Shown here: positions 52,496 to 60,434 of the stretch, one piece after another
Layout: the number at the start of each line of letters is the position of its first letter
How positions within the stretch are numbered: position 1 is the first letter of the stretch
From: Crystallibacter degradans
Lineage (GTDB): Bacteria > Actinomycetota > Actinomycetes > Actinomycetales > Micrococcaceae
Direction: 5' to 3'
Assembly (NCBI RefSeq): GCF_012952295.1
Contig: NZ_JABBCH010000012.1
Coordinates: 62,001 to 126,000, forward strand
Length of the DNA stretch: 64,000 nucleotides
Made by a program: the position numbers and the translations under genes
Notes under the pieces: generated by a model
The model's database searches: none
Told to the model about the DNA's origin: nothing
The model's input: the letters and a program-made list of their open reading frames with translations, nothing else

Positions 52496-52828
52496 ATGTT
52501 GAAGAAGGTCATTTTTGTAGCAGGCATCGGCGCGGGCTTCGTGCTCGGATCCCGAGCGGGCCGCGAAAGCTACGAGAAGATCAAGGTCCAGGCCCAGAAG
52601 CTGTGGAATGACCCCAAGGTCCAGCACAAGGTGTCCGAAGGAACCGAGTGGGCCAAGGAGAAGGCGCCGCAGGTGCAGGAAAAGGTAACCGGCAAGGCCA
52701 GAGAGGTTCTGCACAAGAACGACGGCGGATCCTCCTCCACCACGTCCGGCACCTCGGCTTCCGGTACCGCAAGCCACACTCTCAGCGACCCGGACGCCAC
52801 CGGAACCACCACCGGTATGATCCCGTAG
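52496..52828 (+). CDS. YtxH-like small membrane-associated protein
   Basis: A 110-residue protein. The N-terminus KKVIFVAGIGAGFVLGSRAGRESYEKI is a short Gly-rich hydrophobic segment followed by an amphipathic helix, the YtxH/apolipoprotein-like pattern; residues 25-70 are charged and helical, and the C-terminal 35 residues are Ser/Thr/Gly-rich. Such proteins are linked to envelope stress, but a role is not known. GGAGG lies before the ATG. A terminator follows. The recurring decamer ACGACGGCGG is in its codons (52719). Confidence 0.65.
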   Translation: MLKKVIFVAGIGAGFVLGSRAGRESYEKIKVQAQKLWNDPKVQHKVSEGTEWAKEKAPQVQEKVTGKAREVLHKNDGGSSSTTSGTSASGTASHTLSDPDATGTTTGMIP

Positions 52829-52848
52829 GTTCCGACTGTCTGGATCCC

Positions 52849-52887
52849 AGGGCCGGCCCGCTCCCGATTCCGGGATCGGCCGGCCTT
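52849..52887. terminator. Bidirectional terminator between the YtxH-like and DUF1206 genes
   Basis: GGCCGGCC (52851-52858 / 52878-52885) with an inner CCCG/CGGG helix closes a long hairpin, followed by TTTGCTTTCC on the plus strand. It lies between convergent genes. Confidence 0.6.
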
Positions 52888-52898
52888 TGCTTTCCGCG

Positions 52899-53735
52899 CT
52901 ACATGCGTCCGTAGCGGGCACGGATGATCGCGAAAACCCCGTAGCACATGAGTCCGACGGCGATGGCGAGCAGGGCGACGATGCCGAAGGGCTGCTCGGG
53001 AAGCGCCTTCAGGCTGCCGTCCAGGCCGGTAGACTGCCGGGGCTGGTGCGTGACCGCGGCAATGATGATCAGCAGTCCGACCAGGAACAAGGCAACGCCC
53101 TTCGCGATGTGCCCCACGATGCCGAGGCCGCGTAGGAGCCTGCCTCGTTTCGAATCGCCGAAGTCCAGTTCGTCCTTGAACTGCCGGCGCAGCGCCTTGA
53201 CCACAAAATAGATCCCGATGCCGATGACCGTGCCGCCCACGGCCACCAGAAAAGGCACGCCCAGCGGATGCTGGAGCATTGCGATGGTGAAGTCCTTGGT
53301 GGATTCGCCCGAGTCGGATTCGTCGCCGAACGCGAACCGCGCGAACATGAACGCGAACAGGGCATACGTCACGCTCAAGGAACCGGATGAGATGCCCTTG
53401 GATATCTGCTCCTTGCGCGACAGATGCCTGGCGCGCAGGGACGCCTCGCTGAGTTGCCACAGTGCGAGTCCCAGGCAGCCGGCAAAGCAGGTCCACATGA
53501 ACAGCGGACCCAGCACCGGCCGCGACGCCAGGATCTCCACGGCTCCCGCGGGGTCCGCTTCGCCATAACCGCCCAACGCGATCCGCACGGCGATGGCCCC
53601 GATGAGAACGTGGATCAGGCCGAGGACGGCGAAGCCGACGCGCGCAAAAACGTCCAGCGTCGTCGTGTTGGAGAGCTCTTCGGCGGCGTCCGCTGCGTTT
53701 GCCGCCGAAGAGCCAGAATCATTTCCGGCACCCAT
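52899..53735 (-). CDS. DUF1206 membrane protein
   Basis: A 278-residue membrane protein with six predicted segments in three similar pairs, as DUF1206 has. Each pair has a helix like VGFAVLGLIHVLIGAIAVRIAL followed by a loop and a second helix; GHIAKGVALFLVGLLII is the third copy. Function of the family is unknown. The N-terminal 25 residues are a hydrophilic tail. It is divergent from no gene: the DUF4261 gene lies upstream on the same strand, 31 bases away, so they may share a transcript. Confidence 0.8.
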   Translation of the reverse strand: MGAGNDSGSSAANAADAAEELSNTTTLDVFARVGFAVLGLIHVLIGAIAVRIALGGYGEADPAGAVEILASRPVLGPLFMWTCFAGCLGLALWQLSEASLRARHLSRKEQISKGISSGSLSVTYALFAFMFARFAFGDESDSGESTKDFTIAMLQHPLGVPFLVAVGGTVIGIGIYFVVKALRRQFKDELDFGDSKRGRLLRGLGIVGHIAKGVALFLVGLLIIIAAVTHQPRQSTGLDGSLKALPEQPFGIVALLAIAVGLMCYGVFAIIRARYGRM

Positions 53736-53766
53736 ACCAGAGTCTTACCAGCAGCCGGTCCGCACC

Positions 53767-54648
53767 TCAACCACGGTGCCCGGCGGCAAACGGCTCCCCC
53801 GGATCCAGATCGATGACCGTGCGCAGCGGCCCGATCAGCGAGTCTTCCCAGGAGCAGGTCAGCACCAGGCCGTCCGGCCCGTTCAAGGTTGTGCCGCCGG
53901 CTATCACCGGTCCGTTCTCGTAAAGGTAGGCGGCCACATTGAAGGCCAGCTCCACCAGCATGTTGGGGTCCTTGTCCCGGAAGTGGATCTGCACATCGGG
54001 CAGGCCCAGCTGGTACATGCCCAGACTGTCCACCACCATGGCGCCCTCGTCATCGGTCACGAGGAAGAACCGCATGTTCACCGGCCCTGCCAGCGGATGT
54101 GCCGCCTCAAGTTCGCCCGGCTGCCGCCAATGGGAGTTGTGCAGCCAGCGGACGGCCGCCGGGTTGGTCTCGCCAACCAGGAACTGCAGGACGCTGCGGA
54201 ACGATTCCACCCGCGGCTTCGGTTCAAACGTGCTGGACAGGACTTCCGTCACCAGGATCCGGTGCGTGCAGCCGGGCACCACCTGGTCGGCATCCGGCCA
54301 GGTCCAGCTTTGGTCGGTGGGCGTTGCTTCGAGCGCGGCCGCCGCGGGCAGCGGTTCGGACGGTTCCGCCAATCCGGTGCTGAGGCTGACCGTCTTGCCT
54401 CTGAGCTCAAACGAATGCTCGCGGTGCGGGAGCAGGATGACGCCTTCGGAGAAGGCCGCGCCGGGGAACCGTTCCTCCAGCTGTTCGCGCAACGTAGCCG
54501 AGGAGAGCCCGGGATCGCCCTGGTACCAGAGTTCGGCCACCAGCAGGGTCTTGCCCTCGGCTGTCTCACCGGTCTGTGCAGGACGGGCCTCTGCCTGTCC
54601 GGCCTGCGCCTGCTCGGCCTGCTGCGGTTCGTCCTGCCCAAAAGTCAT
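53767..54648 (-). CDS. DUF4261 domain protein
   Basis: A 293-residue soluble protein. The C-terminal half carries DSLGMYQLGLPDVQIHFRD and VAAYLYENGPVIAGGTTL, which match the DUF4261 pattern seen in proteins tied to ATP-dependent or toxin-immunity contexts; no catalytic role is established. The first 35 residues are Ala/Gln/Glu-rich and repetitive (QQAEQAQAGQAEARPAQ). The ATG lies inside a strong hairpin (54646-54676), so translation may be restricted or the real start may be further in. It precedes the DUF1206 gene. Confidence 0.65.
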   Translation of the reverse strand: MTFGQDEPQQAEQAQAGQAEARPAQTGETAEGKTLLVAELWYQGDPGLSSATLREQLEERFPGAAFSEGVILLPHREHSFELRGKTVSLSTGLAEPSEPLPAAAALEATPTDQSWTWPDADQVVPGCTHRILVTEVLSSTFEPKPRVESFRSVLQFLVGETNPAAVRWLHNSHWRQPGELEAAHPLAGPVNMRFFLVTDDEGAMVVDSLGMYQLGLPDVQIHFRDKDPNMLVELAFNVAAYLYENGPVIAGGTTLNGPDGLVLTCSWEDSLIGPLRTVIDLDPGEPFAAGHRG

Positions 54649-54676
54649 GGCCCCAGCTTGTCAGCTTGGGGCCATG
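54646..54676 (-). promoter_or_regulatory. Hairpin covering the DUF4261 start codon
   Basis: CATGGCCCCA (54646-54655) pairs exactly with TGGGGCCATG (54667-54676), and AGCT-type bases continue the stem across one bulge to a tight loop. The start ATG (54646-54648) is inside the stem, so it may mask initiation; it may instead be the terminator of the gene upstream. Confidence 0.35.
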
Positions 54677-54717
54677 GAAAGCCAGCGGGTGGATCCGCGG
54701 GCGAAAGCGTCAGGTGG

Positions 54718-55119
54718 TCAGACCTGCGGGCGGGGGCTGCCGCCGTCGTCGTTCTGGTCTTCATCGCGCGGGGTGTCGGTATCTGCCTGGGGATCGCGGG
54801 GAGCATGCTTCTGCCCGCCCACAGTGCCGGCGCCGCCCGGAATCTTGGCCGAGCTGCGGTTGACGCCCGAGCCCTGGCTGAGGTGGTCCGGGTTTTCCTT
54901 GCCGGCCATGGTCAGCACGGCCACCACCAGCAGCGCGGCGATGAACGCGATGCCGGCCCCGGTAACGCCAAGGTCCCAGCGCAGCTGGTTTTCCGCGCCG
55001 CCGGTAGAGAATATCATCGTGAAGAAACCGGCGATCACGCCGAGCACGGCGGAGAAAATGAGCGGCCCCTTGACCGACATCCGCGGTTCGTTCGGCTCGC
55101 CCGAAGCGTTTTTGCCCAC
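54718..55119 (-). CDS. Small two-helix membrane protein
   Basis: A 133-residue protein with two hydrophobic segments (GPLIFSAVLGVIAGFFTMIF, about 18-37, and GVTGAGIAFIAALLVVAVLTM, about 51-71) and a long hydrophilic C-terminal tail rich in Asp, Gly and Pro. No family is recognised. Codon use is normal, and AGGAGGAAT lies before the ATG. The recurring decamer CCGCCGTCGT occurs near the 3' end (54740). It probably precedes the DUF4261 gene on one transcript. Confidence 0.6.
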   Translation of the reverse strand: MGKNASGEPNEPRMSVKGPLIFSAVLGVIAGFFTMIFSTGGAENQLRWDLGVTGAGIAFIAALLVVAVLTMAGKENPDHLSQGSGVNRSSAKIPGGAGTVGGQKHAPRDPQADTDTPRDEDQNDDGGSPRPQV

Positions 55120-55221
55120 GATGATTCCTCCTGGTTACTGCGAAAAGTCTCACCCCAGTCTACCGGCTGTAGAAGACGTCGGAATTTCGGTGTGGGCGCC
55201 GTCACGGCTGCGCGGCCGGGG

Positions 55222-55782
55222 TCAGCTGGCGGCGGCCTTCCGCGCATCGAAGCGGTAGGTCAAGGCGGCGATCCCCAGCACGACGGCGGTGATGATCGCC
55301 GCGCCGCCGAGGACACCCAGCAGCGCGTGCGCGCCGAGATAGGTGAAGAACGGCAGGGCCGCGCCGAAGCCCACCGAGACGGCGCCGACGATCAGCCAGT
55401 CCTTCGACAGGACCGAGCCGTGCGCGCCGCGGTTCTGCCACCACAGCACCAGTTCCGCGCCGCCGCCGATGAGCAGGGCCGCGGTGGCGAGGATGGTGAA
55501 GGTGGACGGGGTCTGCAGGGCGAACGCGAGCGCACCCGCGACGGCGAACGCGCCGGCTTCGAGCTGGAGCAGGGTGCGGTACTCGTTGGCCTCGGGCTTG
55601 CGCGCGAGCAGCCACACGGCGGCTCCGCTGAGCAGCAGGAACGCGCCGCCGGTCAGGGCCATGACCGTGTCCCCCGGCTCGGGCCAGAAGATAGTGAGGA
55701 TGCCGAACGCGGCCGCGACAAGGGCTCTCATCAAAACGGGCTGCCAATAGGCGGCGGCCTGGACAGTGCTGTTAGTGCTCAC
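55222..55782 (-). CDS. HdeD/DUF308-like membrane protein
   Basis: A 186-residue membrane protein with six predicted segments: RALVAAAFGILTIFWPEPG, LTGGAFLLLSGAAVWLLA, GAFAVAGALAFAL, LATAALLIGGGAELVLWW and two further ones. The F-G-I-x-x-x-F-W-P start and paired helices resemble HdeD/DUF308 proteins, often linked to acid or general stress in other bacteria. The match is pattern-based. It lies alone between two minus-strand genes. Confidence 0.55.
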   Translation of the reverse strand: MSTNSTVQAAAYWQPVLMRALVAAAFGILTIFWPEPGDTVMALTGGAFLLLSGAAVWLLARKPEANEYRTLLQLEAGAFAVAGALAFALQTPSTFTILATAALLIGGGAELVLWWQNRGAHGSVLSKDWLIVGAVSVGFGAALPFFTYLGAHALLGVLGGAAIITAVVLGIAALTYRFDARKAAAS

Positions 55783-55791
55783 CCCTCGAGT

Positions 55792-57165
55792 TTAGTGCGC
55801 TCCGGTGACCATCCATGCATCGGTGCGGACCCGCCAACCGAGCGTCAGGCCGCGCGCCGCCATGTAGCCCAGCCCGAACGCCGCCCACAGCCAGGCCAGT
55901 CCGGCGACGCCGCTGAGTTCGGACAACTGCACCCAGACCAGCAGCGGCACATAGACCAAGAGATTTACGACGCCGGCAATCGCCAGATACTTCGCGTCAC
56001 CGGCGCCGATCAGCACCCCGTCGAGCACAAAAACGAAACCGCAGACCGGCTGGCTGAGCGCCAGCAGCAGCACTCCGATGGCGAACGCATCCTGCACGGC
56101 GGCGTCGGACGAGAAGATCCAGCCCAGGTGCGGCCCGGCGAGCGCCAGCAGCACCCCGGTGACGACACCGAAACCCACACCCCAGACGAGCATCCGGCGG
56201 GTCAGCGAATGCGCCAGCGCCTTGTTGCCCGCCCCGAGTTCCTTGCCGATCAGCGCCTGCGCCGCGATGGCGATGGCGTCCAGCGCGAAGGCGAGGAAGG
56301 TGAAGACTGTCATGACCAGCTGGTGCGCGGCCAGACTCACCGGTCCCTGCGCCGTGGCAACGAAGACAGTGGCCAGGATCGCGATCCGCAGGCTCAAGGT
56401 ACGCAGCATCAGCCACGAGCCCACGTGGGTGGTGGCCTTGACCCCGGTCCAGGTGGGCGCCAGCGGCACCCCGTACTTCACGCTGGCGCGGTAGACGATG
56501 ACCAGATAAACGGCGGCCATCCCCCACTGCACCAGGCTCGTGCCCATTGCCGATCCAGCCACGGACAGATCCAGCCCGTAGACCAACACGAAATTCAGCC
56601 CGATGTTGATCAGGAAGCCGATGCCGGCCACCAGCAGCGGGGTCTTGGTGTCCTGCAGCCCGCGCAGCACGCCGGTGGCCGCCAGCACGATCAGCATCGC
56701 GGTCAGCCCCGGCATGGACCACTGCAGGTAGTCCACCGCATAGCCGTGCACCTCGCCCGCCGCGCCCATCGCGGAGGCCAGCACCGGCGCCGACACCCAG
56801 CCGGCCACGGACAGCACCAGCCCGAGGAAGAAGGCGAGCCAGATACCGTCCCGGCCCACGGCGAGCGCATCCGCGTGCCGCCCGGCGCCGAGCAGCCGGG
56901 CCACCGCGGGCGTGGTCGAGTAGGCCAGGAAGACCATCAGGCCCACCACGGTCTGCACCACGGTTGCCGCGAGTCCCACGCCGGCCAGTTGTGCCACACC
57001 GAGGTGGCCGACAATCGCAGAGTCGGCCAGCAGGAACAGCGGCTCCGCGATTAGCGCGCCGAAGGCCGGCAGCGCGAGGGCGAGGATGGTACGGTTCAGG
57101 CCCTGCCCGGCAACGGGCGCGACGGATTGTTTAGGACTCACGCCTCCCAGCTTAGAACTCCGCAC
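55792..57165 (-). CDS. MATE family efflux transporter (DinF-like)
   Basis: A 457-residue transporter with 12 membrane segments. The N-terminal ILALALPAFGALIAEPLFLLADSAIVGHLGVAQLAG is the DinF-type first helix pair with the P-x-x-x-x-x-x-E-P and D-x-x-x-V-G-H-L pattern, and the second half repeats it (AQALIGKELGAGN). These proteins export drugs or oxidised metabolites with Na+ or H+. The start is GTG 57165; GTG 57141 is possible but its GGGAGG is only one base away. The downstream gene is nine bases away on the same strand. Confidence 0.88.
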   Translation of the reverse strand: MRSSKLGGVSPKQSVAPVAGQGLNRTILALALPAFGALIAEPLFLLADSAIVGHLGVAQLAGVGLAATVVQTVVGLMVFLAYSTTPAVARLLGAGRHADALAVGRDGIWLAFFLGLVLSVAGWVSAPVLASAMGAAGEVHGYAVDYLQWSMPGLTAMLIVLAATGVLRGLQDTKTPLLVAGIGFLINIGLNFVLVYGLDLSVAGSAMGTSLVQWGMAAVYLVIVYRASVKYGVPLAPTWTGVKATTHVGSWLMLRTLSLRIAILATVFVATAQGPVSLAAHQLVMTVFTFLAFALDAIAIAAQALIGKELGAGNKALAHSLTRRMLVWGVGFGVVTGVLLALAGPHLGWIFSSDAAVQDAFAIGVLLLALSQPVCGFVFVLDGVLIGAGDAKYLAIAGVVNLLVYVPLLVWVQLSELSGVAGLAWLWAAFGLGYMAARGLTLGWRVRTDAWMVTGAH

Positions 57166-57231
57166 CGACTATCCATGCGTGAGGAAGCGGCAGGCCGGCC
57201 CGCTCGCCGTCGTTATGGGCTGCTGCCGGCG

Positions 57232-57560
57232 CCTACCGGAACCGACGGTCGGAGTCCCGCGATGACAGAATGTCTTCAGCCGAAACAGTCGTGCTGCCCA
57301 GCTCGACGCGGTTTTCGAGCCCGCGGACATATTCCACAGGACTGAGACGGGATGCCAGTTCGCGGAGTTCGGCTGCCAGGTATTCCTGCAGGGTCCGGCC
57401 GGAACGGGCAGCCTGCTCAGCCAGCCGCGCCCGGACCTCCTCCGGTACGTCACGGATAGTGATGGACACAGTCATGCTGTCAGAATACGGCTGCTGGCGC
57501 CCCGGCGGAACCGGCAGCCTGCCGAACGGGACCTACCGGAACCGGCGGCCCTGGTCCCGC
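57232..57560. repeat. Direct repeat at the 3' ends of the antitoxin and ABC permease genes
   Basis: CCTACCGGAACCG at 57232-57244 and 57532-57544 is exact, and the match continues weaker for another 16 bases (24 of 29 identical). The copies are exactly 300 bp apart and place the TAG stop and the R-F-R end of both proteins at the same point. They bracket the antitoxin gene. Confidence 0.6.
57233..57475 (-). CDS. FitA/VapB-type ribbon-helix-helix antitoxin (orphan)
   Basis: An 80-residue Arc/MetJ-type protein. MTVSITIRDVPEEVRARLAEQAARSGRTLQEYLAAELREL is the typical ribbon-helix-helix and second helix of VapB/FitA antitoxins; the C-terminal half would wrap the toxin. It normally represses its own operon with a VapC PIN-domain toxin. 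No PIN toxin follows in the 67 bases before the MATE gene, so it is an orphan. Its 3' end carries a repeat shared with the ABC permease gene 300 bases upstream. Confidence 0.75.
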   Translation of the reverse strand: MTVSITIRDVPEEVRARLAEQAARSGRTLQEYLAAELRELASRLSPVEYVRGLENRVELGSTTVSAEDILSSRDSDRRFR

Positions 57561-58339
57561 CGGTTGGCCCACAGCGCCAGCGCGCCCAGCACCACGGTCC
57601 ACGCCACCAGGCAGAGGATCGAGCTGGCGTGCATGCCCTGACCGGAGAGTACCTGGACGGCGATATCGCGCGCCGCCCGGGACGGCAGGAACAGCGAAAA
57701 CGTGTTCAGCCAGTCCGGGAACATGATCGGCGGCAGCATCATCCCGCCGGCGAACGCCATCGGGAAGAAAACCACCTGCGTCACGGCGATCGCCACCTTG
57801 GATGTGCAGAGGTAGCCGATGAACAGCCCGAGCGCCAGGAACGGCAGCCCGCAGAACAGCCAGACAACCACGGACAGCGGTATCCGGCCCCAGGAAAGGT
57901 CGCCGTTGGTGAAGGCCTCCGGTGCCGACGTCATCAGTCCGCCGAGGATCAGGACCGGAATCAGCGCGAAGAACGCGAACATCATCGCCGTCAGCGCCCG
58001 CGCGATGGTCGGCGGAACCGGGCCCGCAGGCAGCGTGCGCAGGTAGCTGTTCCACGGGTTGGCCCGCTCCTCGGCAATGCCGATGCCGTAATTGAACAGG
58101 AACGAGCTCATCACGCCAAACAGGGCCAGCTGCGCGATCGCCGTCAGCGCGGTGATCGGGTTCGAGGTGACCGTCTCCTGCGGAATCACGAAGAACAGCA
58201 GGGCCAGGGTCGGGAAGACTGTGGAGGAGATGACGGCCACGGGAATGCGCAGCTGCTCCAGCACCTGCGCCTTGGTGTGCGCCTTGAGCAGGGCCGCCTG
58301 CGTGGGCGGCGCGGGAGTGCGGTGGGCCAGGGTGGTCAT
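57533..58339 (-). CDS. ABC-2 type transporter permease
   Basis: A 268-residue permease with six predicted membrane segments; the first helix is VISSTVFPTLALLFFVIPQE, and a long soluble loop precedes the NSYLRTLPAGPVPPTIARAL coupling region, a hallmark of ABC-2 exporters. PMAFAGGMMLPPIMFPDWLNTFSLFLPS is the reentrant end of the domain. It overlaps the stop of the ATPase gene (ATGA at 58336-58339). The pair exports an unknown compound; drug or lipid export is common for this type. Confidence 0.85.
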   Translation of the reverse strand: MTTLAHRTPAPPTQAALLKAHTKAQVLEQLRIPVAVISSTVFPTLALLFFVIPQETVTSNPITALTAIAQLALFGVMSSFLFNYGIGIAEERANPWNSYLRTLPAGPVPPTIARALTAMMFAFFALIPVLILGGLMTSAPEAFTNGDLSWGRIPLSVVVWLFCGLPFLALGLFIGYLCTSKVAIAVTQVVFFPMAFAGGMMLPPIMFPDWLNTFSLFLPSRAARDIAVQVLSGQGMHASSILCLVAWTVVLGALALWANRRDQGRRFR

Positions 58340-59301
58340 GCCGGATCCTTTGCGGTCTCGGTTGCTGCTTGGGAGGAATGGCGGGTCAGCGCCAGGAACG
58401 CTTCTTCCAGGCTGGCTACGTGGACTTCCAGACCGCTGAATTCGATGTTCTCGCGGACCAGCTGCCGGACAGTGGCATCCGCGTCCTGCGTCACCACGGT
58501 GGTGATGCCCTTGGCGCTGGTGGCGGCGCTGACGGCCTGCGGGAAGGATTCAAAGAACGACGCCGGCAGCTGGGTTTTGAACGAGACCTTGCTGATTGCC
58601 ACATGGCTGCGGATCTCGTCCACACTGCCGTCCGCGATCACGGTCCCACGGTCGATCACCACCACGCGGCTGGCGAGCGCCTGGATCTCTTCGAGGTAGT
58701 GGCTGGTGATCAGCAGCGTCCCGCCACGGCGGCGGTATTCCTCCAGCCGCTGCCACAAGGTTTCGCGGGCGTCCACGTCCAGACCGGTGGTCGGTTCGTC
58801 CAAGACCACCAGGCGCGGCCGGCCCACCAGCGCCAGCGCCACCAGGAGACGTCGCTGCTGGCCGCCGGAGAGCGCGCCGCACTGTTTCTCGGCCATGTCG
58901 CTCAGGCCGAAGTCGGCCAGCAGTTCCGCAGTGGGAACCGGGTCCGGGTAGTGCGAGGCGACGAAGTCCACGGTTTCGCGCAGCTTCAACGTCTGCGGGA
59001 CCGAGGTGGCCTGCGGTGTGGTGCCCAGCTGCAGCCGGGCCTTCGGGTCCAGCGGGCTGCGGCCGAACAGTTCCACCGACCCCGAGTCGGCCCGGCGGAG
59101 GCCGGTGAGCAGGCTGATCAGTGTGGACTTGCCGGCGCCGTTGGGGCCGAGCAGGCCCAGCGCTTCGCCGGAATGGATGTCCAGATTGATGCCGCTCAGC
59201 GCCGTGGTGTTGCCGAAGCTCTTGGTGGCATTCGTGACGGAGGCGAGCACCGCCGTCGTACGCTGTGCAGTGGGTACAGCAATTAGTGCAGGGACTTTCA
59301 T
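58336..59301 (-). CDS. ABC-2 type transporter ATP-binding protein
   Basis: A 321-residue ATPase. Walker A is G52-P-N-G-A-G-K-S59, the signature LSGGQQRR, Walker B LVVLDEP, and the switch His is in ITSHYLEE. The C-terminal 100 residues form the DUF4162-like end of drug-export ATPases. ATG 59301 follows AGGAG at six bases. It is preceded by a winged-helix regulator and a membrane protein on the same strand and overlaps its permease gene. Together they make a regulated exporter operon. Confidence 0.9.
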   Translation of the reverse strand: MKVPALIAVPTAQRTTAVLASVTNATKSFGNTTALSGINLDIHSGEALGLLGPNGAGKSTLISLLTGLRRADSGSVELFGRSPLDPKARLQLGTTPQATSVPQTLKLRETVDFVASHYPDPVPTAELLADFGLSDMAEKQCGALSGGQQRRLLVALALVGRPRLVVLDEPTTGLDVDARETLWQRLEEYRRRGGTLLITSHYLEEIQALASRVVVIDRGTVIADGSVDEIRSHVAISKVSFKTQLPASFFESFPQAVSAATSAKGITTVVTQDADATVRQLVRENIEFSGLEVHVASLEEAFLALTRHSSQAATETAKDPA

Positions 59302-59326
59302 CGGTGCTCCTGGATGAGTGCGGATA

Positions 59327-59353
59327 CTTGCCGTTCTTGCTGTTCTTGCGGTG
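59327..59353. repeat. Three tandem 9-mers
   Basis: CTTGCCGTT, CTTGCTGTT and CTTGCGGTG follow one another at 59327-59353, in the gap between the ABC ATPase start and the regulator stop; a partial fourth unit follows. Significance unknown; it may simply be a slippage-prone leader. Confidence 0.4.
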
Positions 59354-59362
59354 TTGCAGTGC

Positions 59363-59659
59363 CTAGGGCAGGCCGGTGAGCAGTTCGCGCAGCGCCACCC
59401 GGTACTGCGCGTAGGCGGCCTTGCCCTTGGCGGTGATGCCCACATAGGTGGCGGGCGTGCGGCCCTCGATGGTCTTAGTGACCTCCACGTAACCGGCGTC
59501 CTCGAGCTTGCGCAGGTGGGTGGAGAGGTTGCCGGCGGTCATGTCCAGCATCTTGCGGAGTTTGGTGAAGGCGATCTTGTCCCGCTCCCCCACCTCGTTC
59601 AGGATGGTGATGGCCCGCAGCCGGGATTCAGCGTGGATCACCGGGTCCAGTTCGGCCAC
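59363..59659 (-). CDS. Winged-helix transcriptional regulator (ArsR/MarR-like)
   Basis: A 98-residue single-domain regulator. The recognition helix is in MLDMTAGNLSTHLRKLEDAGYVEVTKTIEGRTPATYV, with the wing after it; the rest is helix LRAITILNEVGERDKIAFTKL. The T-A-G-N-L-S-x-H pattern is typical of the DUF-type transcriptional regulator group that pairs with ABC-2 exporters. It lies two bases behind a membrane protein gene, and the operon is headed by two CAAACYAGTTTG palindromes, which are likely its operators. Confidence 0.82.
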   Translation of the reverse strand: MAELDPVIHAESRLRAITILNEVGERDKIAFTKLRKMLDMTAGNLSTHLRKLEDAGYVEVTKTIEGRTPATYVGITAKGKAAYAQYRVALRELLTGLP

Positions 59660-59661
59660 GG

Positions 59662-60336
59662 CTACACCCGCCCGCGGTTACGCAGCCGCCGTCGCCGCAG
59701 CGTTTCCGCCACGGCTCCCGCGAAGAAGCCGAGCGGGCCGAGGATGAAGCAGACGGTCATGAAGTTTGCGGGGCCCGCGAGGAGCGCGACGATGTTCACC
59801 ACGAGGAACAAGATGCCCAGCATGGCCTGGCTCTTGTCATTGAACATGGCGCCGCCGACCATATACATCAGTCCGACGATCAGCAGCGCGATCCCGTTGA
59901 TGATCATGCCGCGGAGCCAGAAATCGTCGACGGCGCCGCCGACCACCCCGGCCAGCGTGCCCATCACCATGAAGCCCAGCGCCCAGGCGCCGCCGTACAT
60001 GGCGCCGACGAAGGACGAGTGGCCGCGGATGCCGCGCCGCTGCCGCGTCACGATGAAGACGGTGCTGGCGAGCGCGGCCAGGACGGTGATGCCGAAGACC
60101 GTCAGCGACGCCCCGGCGCTGAGCGGAAGCCAGCCGAATCGGGCCGCGTGCATCGCACCGTAGCCGATCAGCCAGGCGAAACCCCAGATCAGGTAGACGC
60201 CGGCCTCGTTGCCCTGGAGTTCTTCCCGGGCCTTGGTTTCGGCGTCGTTGACCAGGCGCAGCGCGGCGTGCAGGTCCAGCGGCGCTTCCTCCGGTTCGCC
60301 GGGCTGGGCGCCAGTGCTGTTGGAATGCGGTGCCAT
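59662..60336 (-). CDS. Membrane protein of the ABC-2 operon
   Basis: A 224-residue protein with about six membrane segments (e.g. VYLIWGFAWLIGYGAMHAARF and SLTVFGITVLAALASTVFIV), a soluble N-terminal 40 residues, and a basic C-terminus (RRRRLRNRGRV). I do not recognise the family, though similar proteins often precede winged-helix/ABC-2 pairs. It heads the operon membrane protein-regulator-ATPase-permease, transcribed from the palindrome-bearing promoter. A sensing or self-protection role is guesswork. Confidence 0.7.
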   Translation of the reverse strand: MAPHSNSTGAQPGEPEEAPLDLHAALRLVNDAETKAREELQGNEAGVYLIWGFAWLIGYGAMHAARFGWLPLSAGASLTVFGITVLAALASTVFIVTRQRRGIRGHSSFVGAMYGGAWALGFMVMGTLAGVVGGAVDDFWLRGMIINGIALLIVGLMYMVGGAMFNDKSQAMLGILFLVVNIVALLAGPANFMTVCFILGPLGFFAGAVAETLRRRRLRNRGRV

Positions 60337-60367
60337 GCTCGCTTGCCTTTCGTCGTGGTGGATCTCA

Positions 60368-60396
60368 CAAACTAGTTTGCGCTACAAACCAGTTTG
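60368..60396 (-). promoter_or_regulatory. Two CAAACYAGTTTG palindromes, candidate operators
   Basis: CAAACTAGTTTG (60368-60379) is a perfect 12-bp palindrome; CAAACCAGTTTG (60385-60396) differs at one base. Their centres are 17 bp apart. They lie 32-60 bases before the membrane protein start and match the simple dyads bound by small winged-helix regulators. Confidence 0.6.
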
Positions 60397-60434
60397 CGTC
60401 AAGAGAGGAATGGGTGCCGGTGGACGCCGCGGTT

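Noticed and set aside
53593-57054. A very long plus-strand open frame (over 1100 codons)
   Set aside because: It runs through five minus-strand genes with clear membrane or DUF patterns, and its protein is Gln/Arg/His-rich low complexity. It is a shadow of GC-rich codon use.
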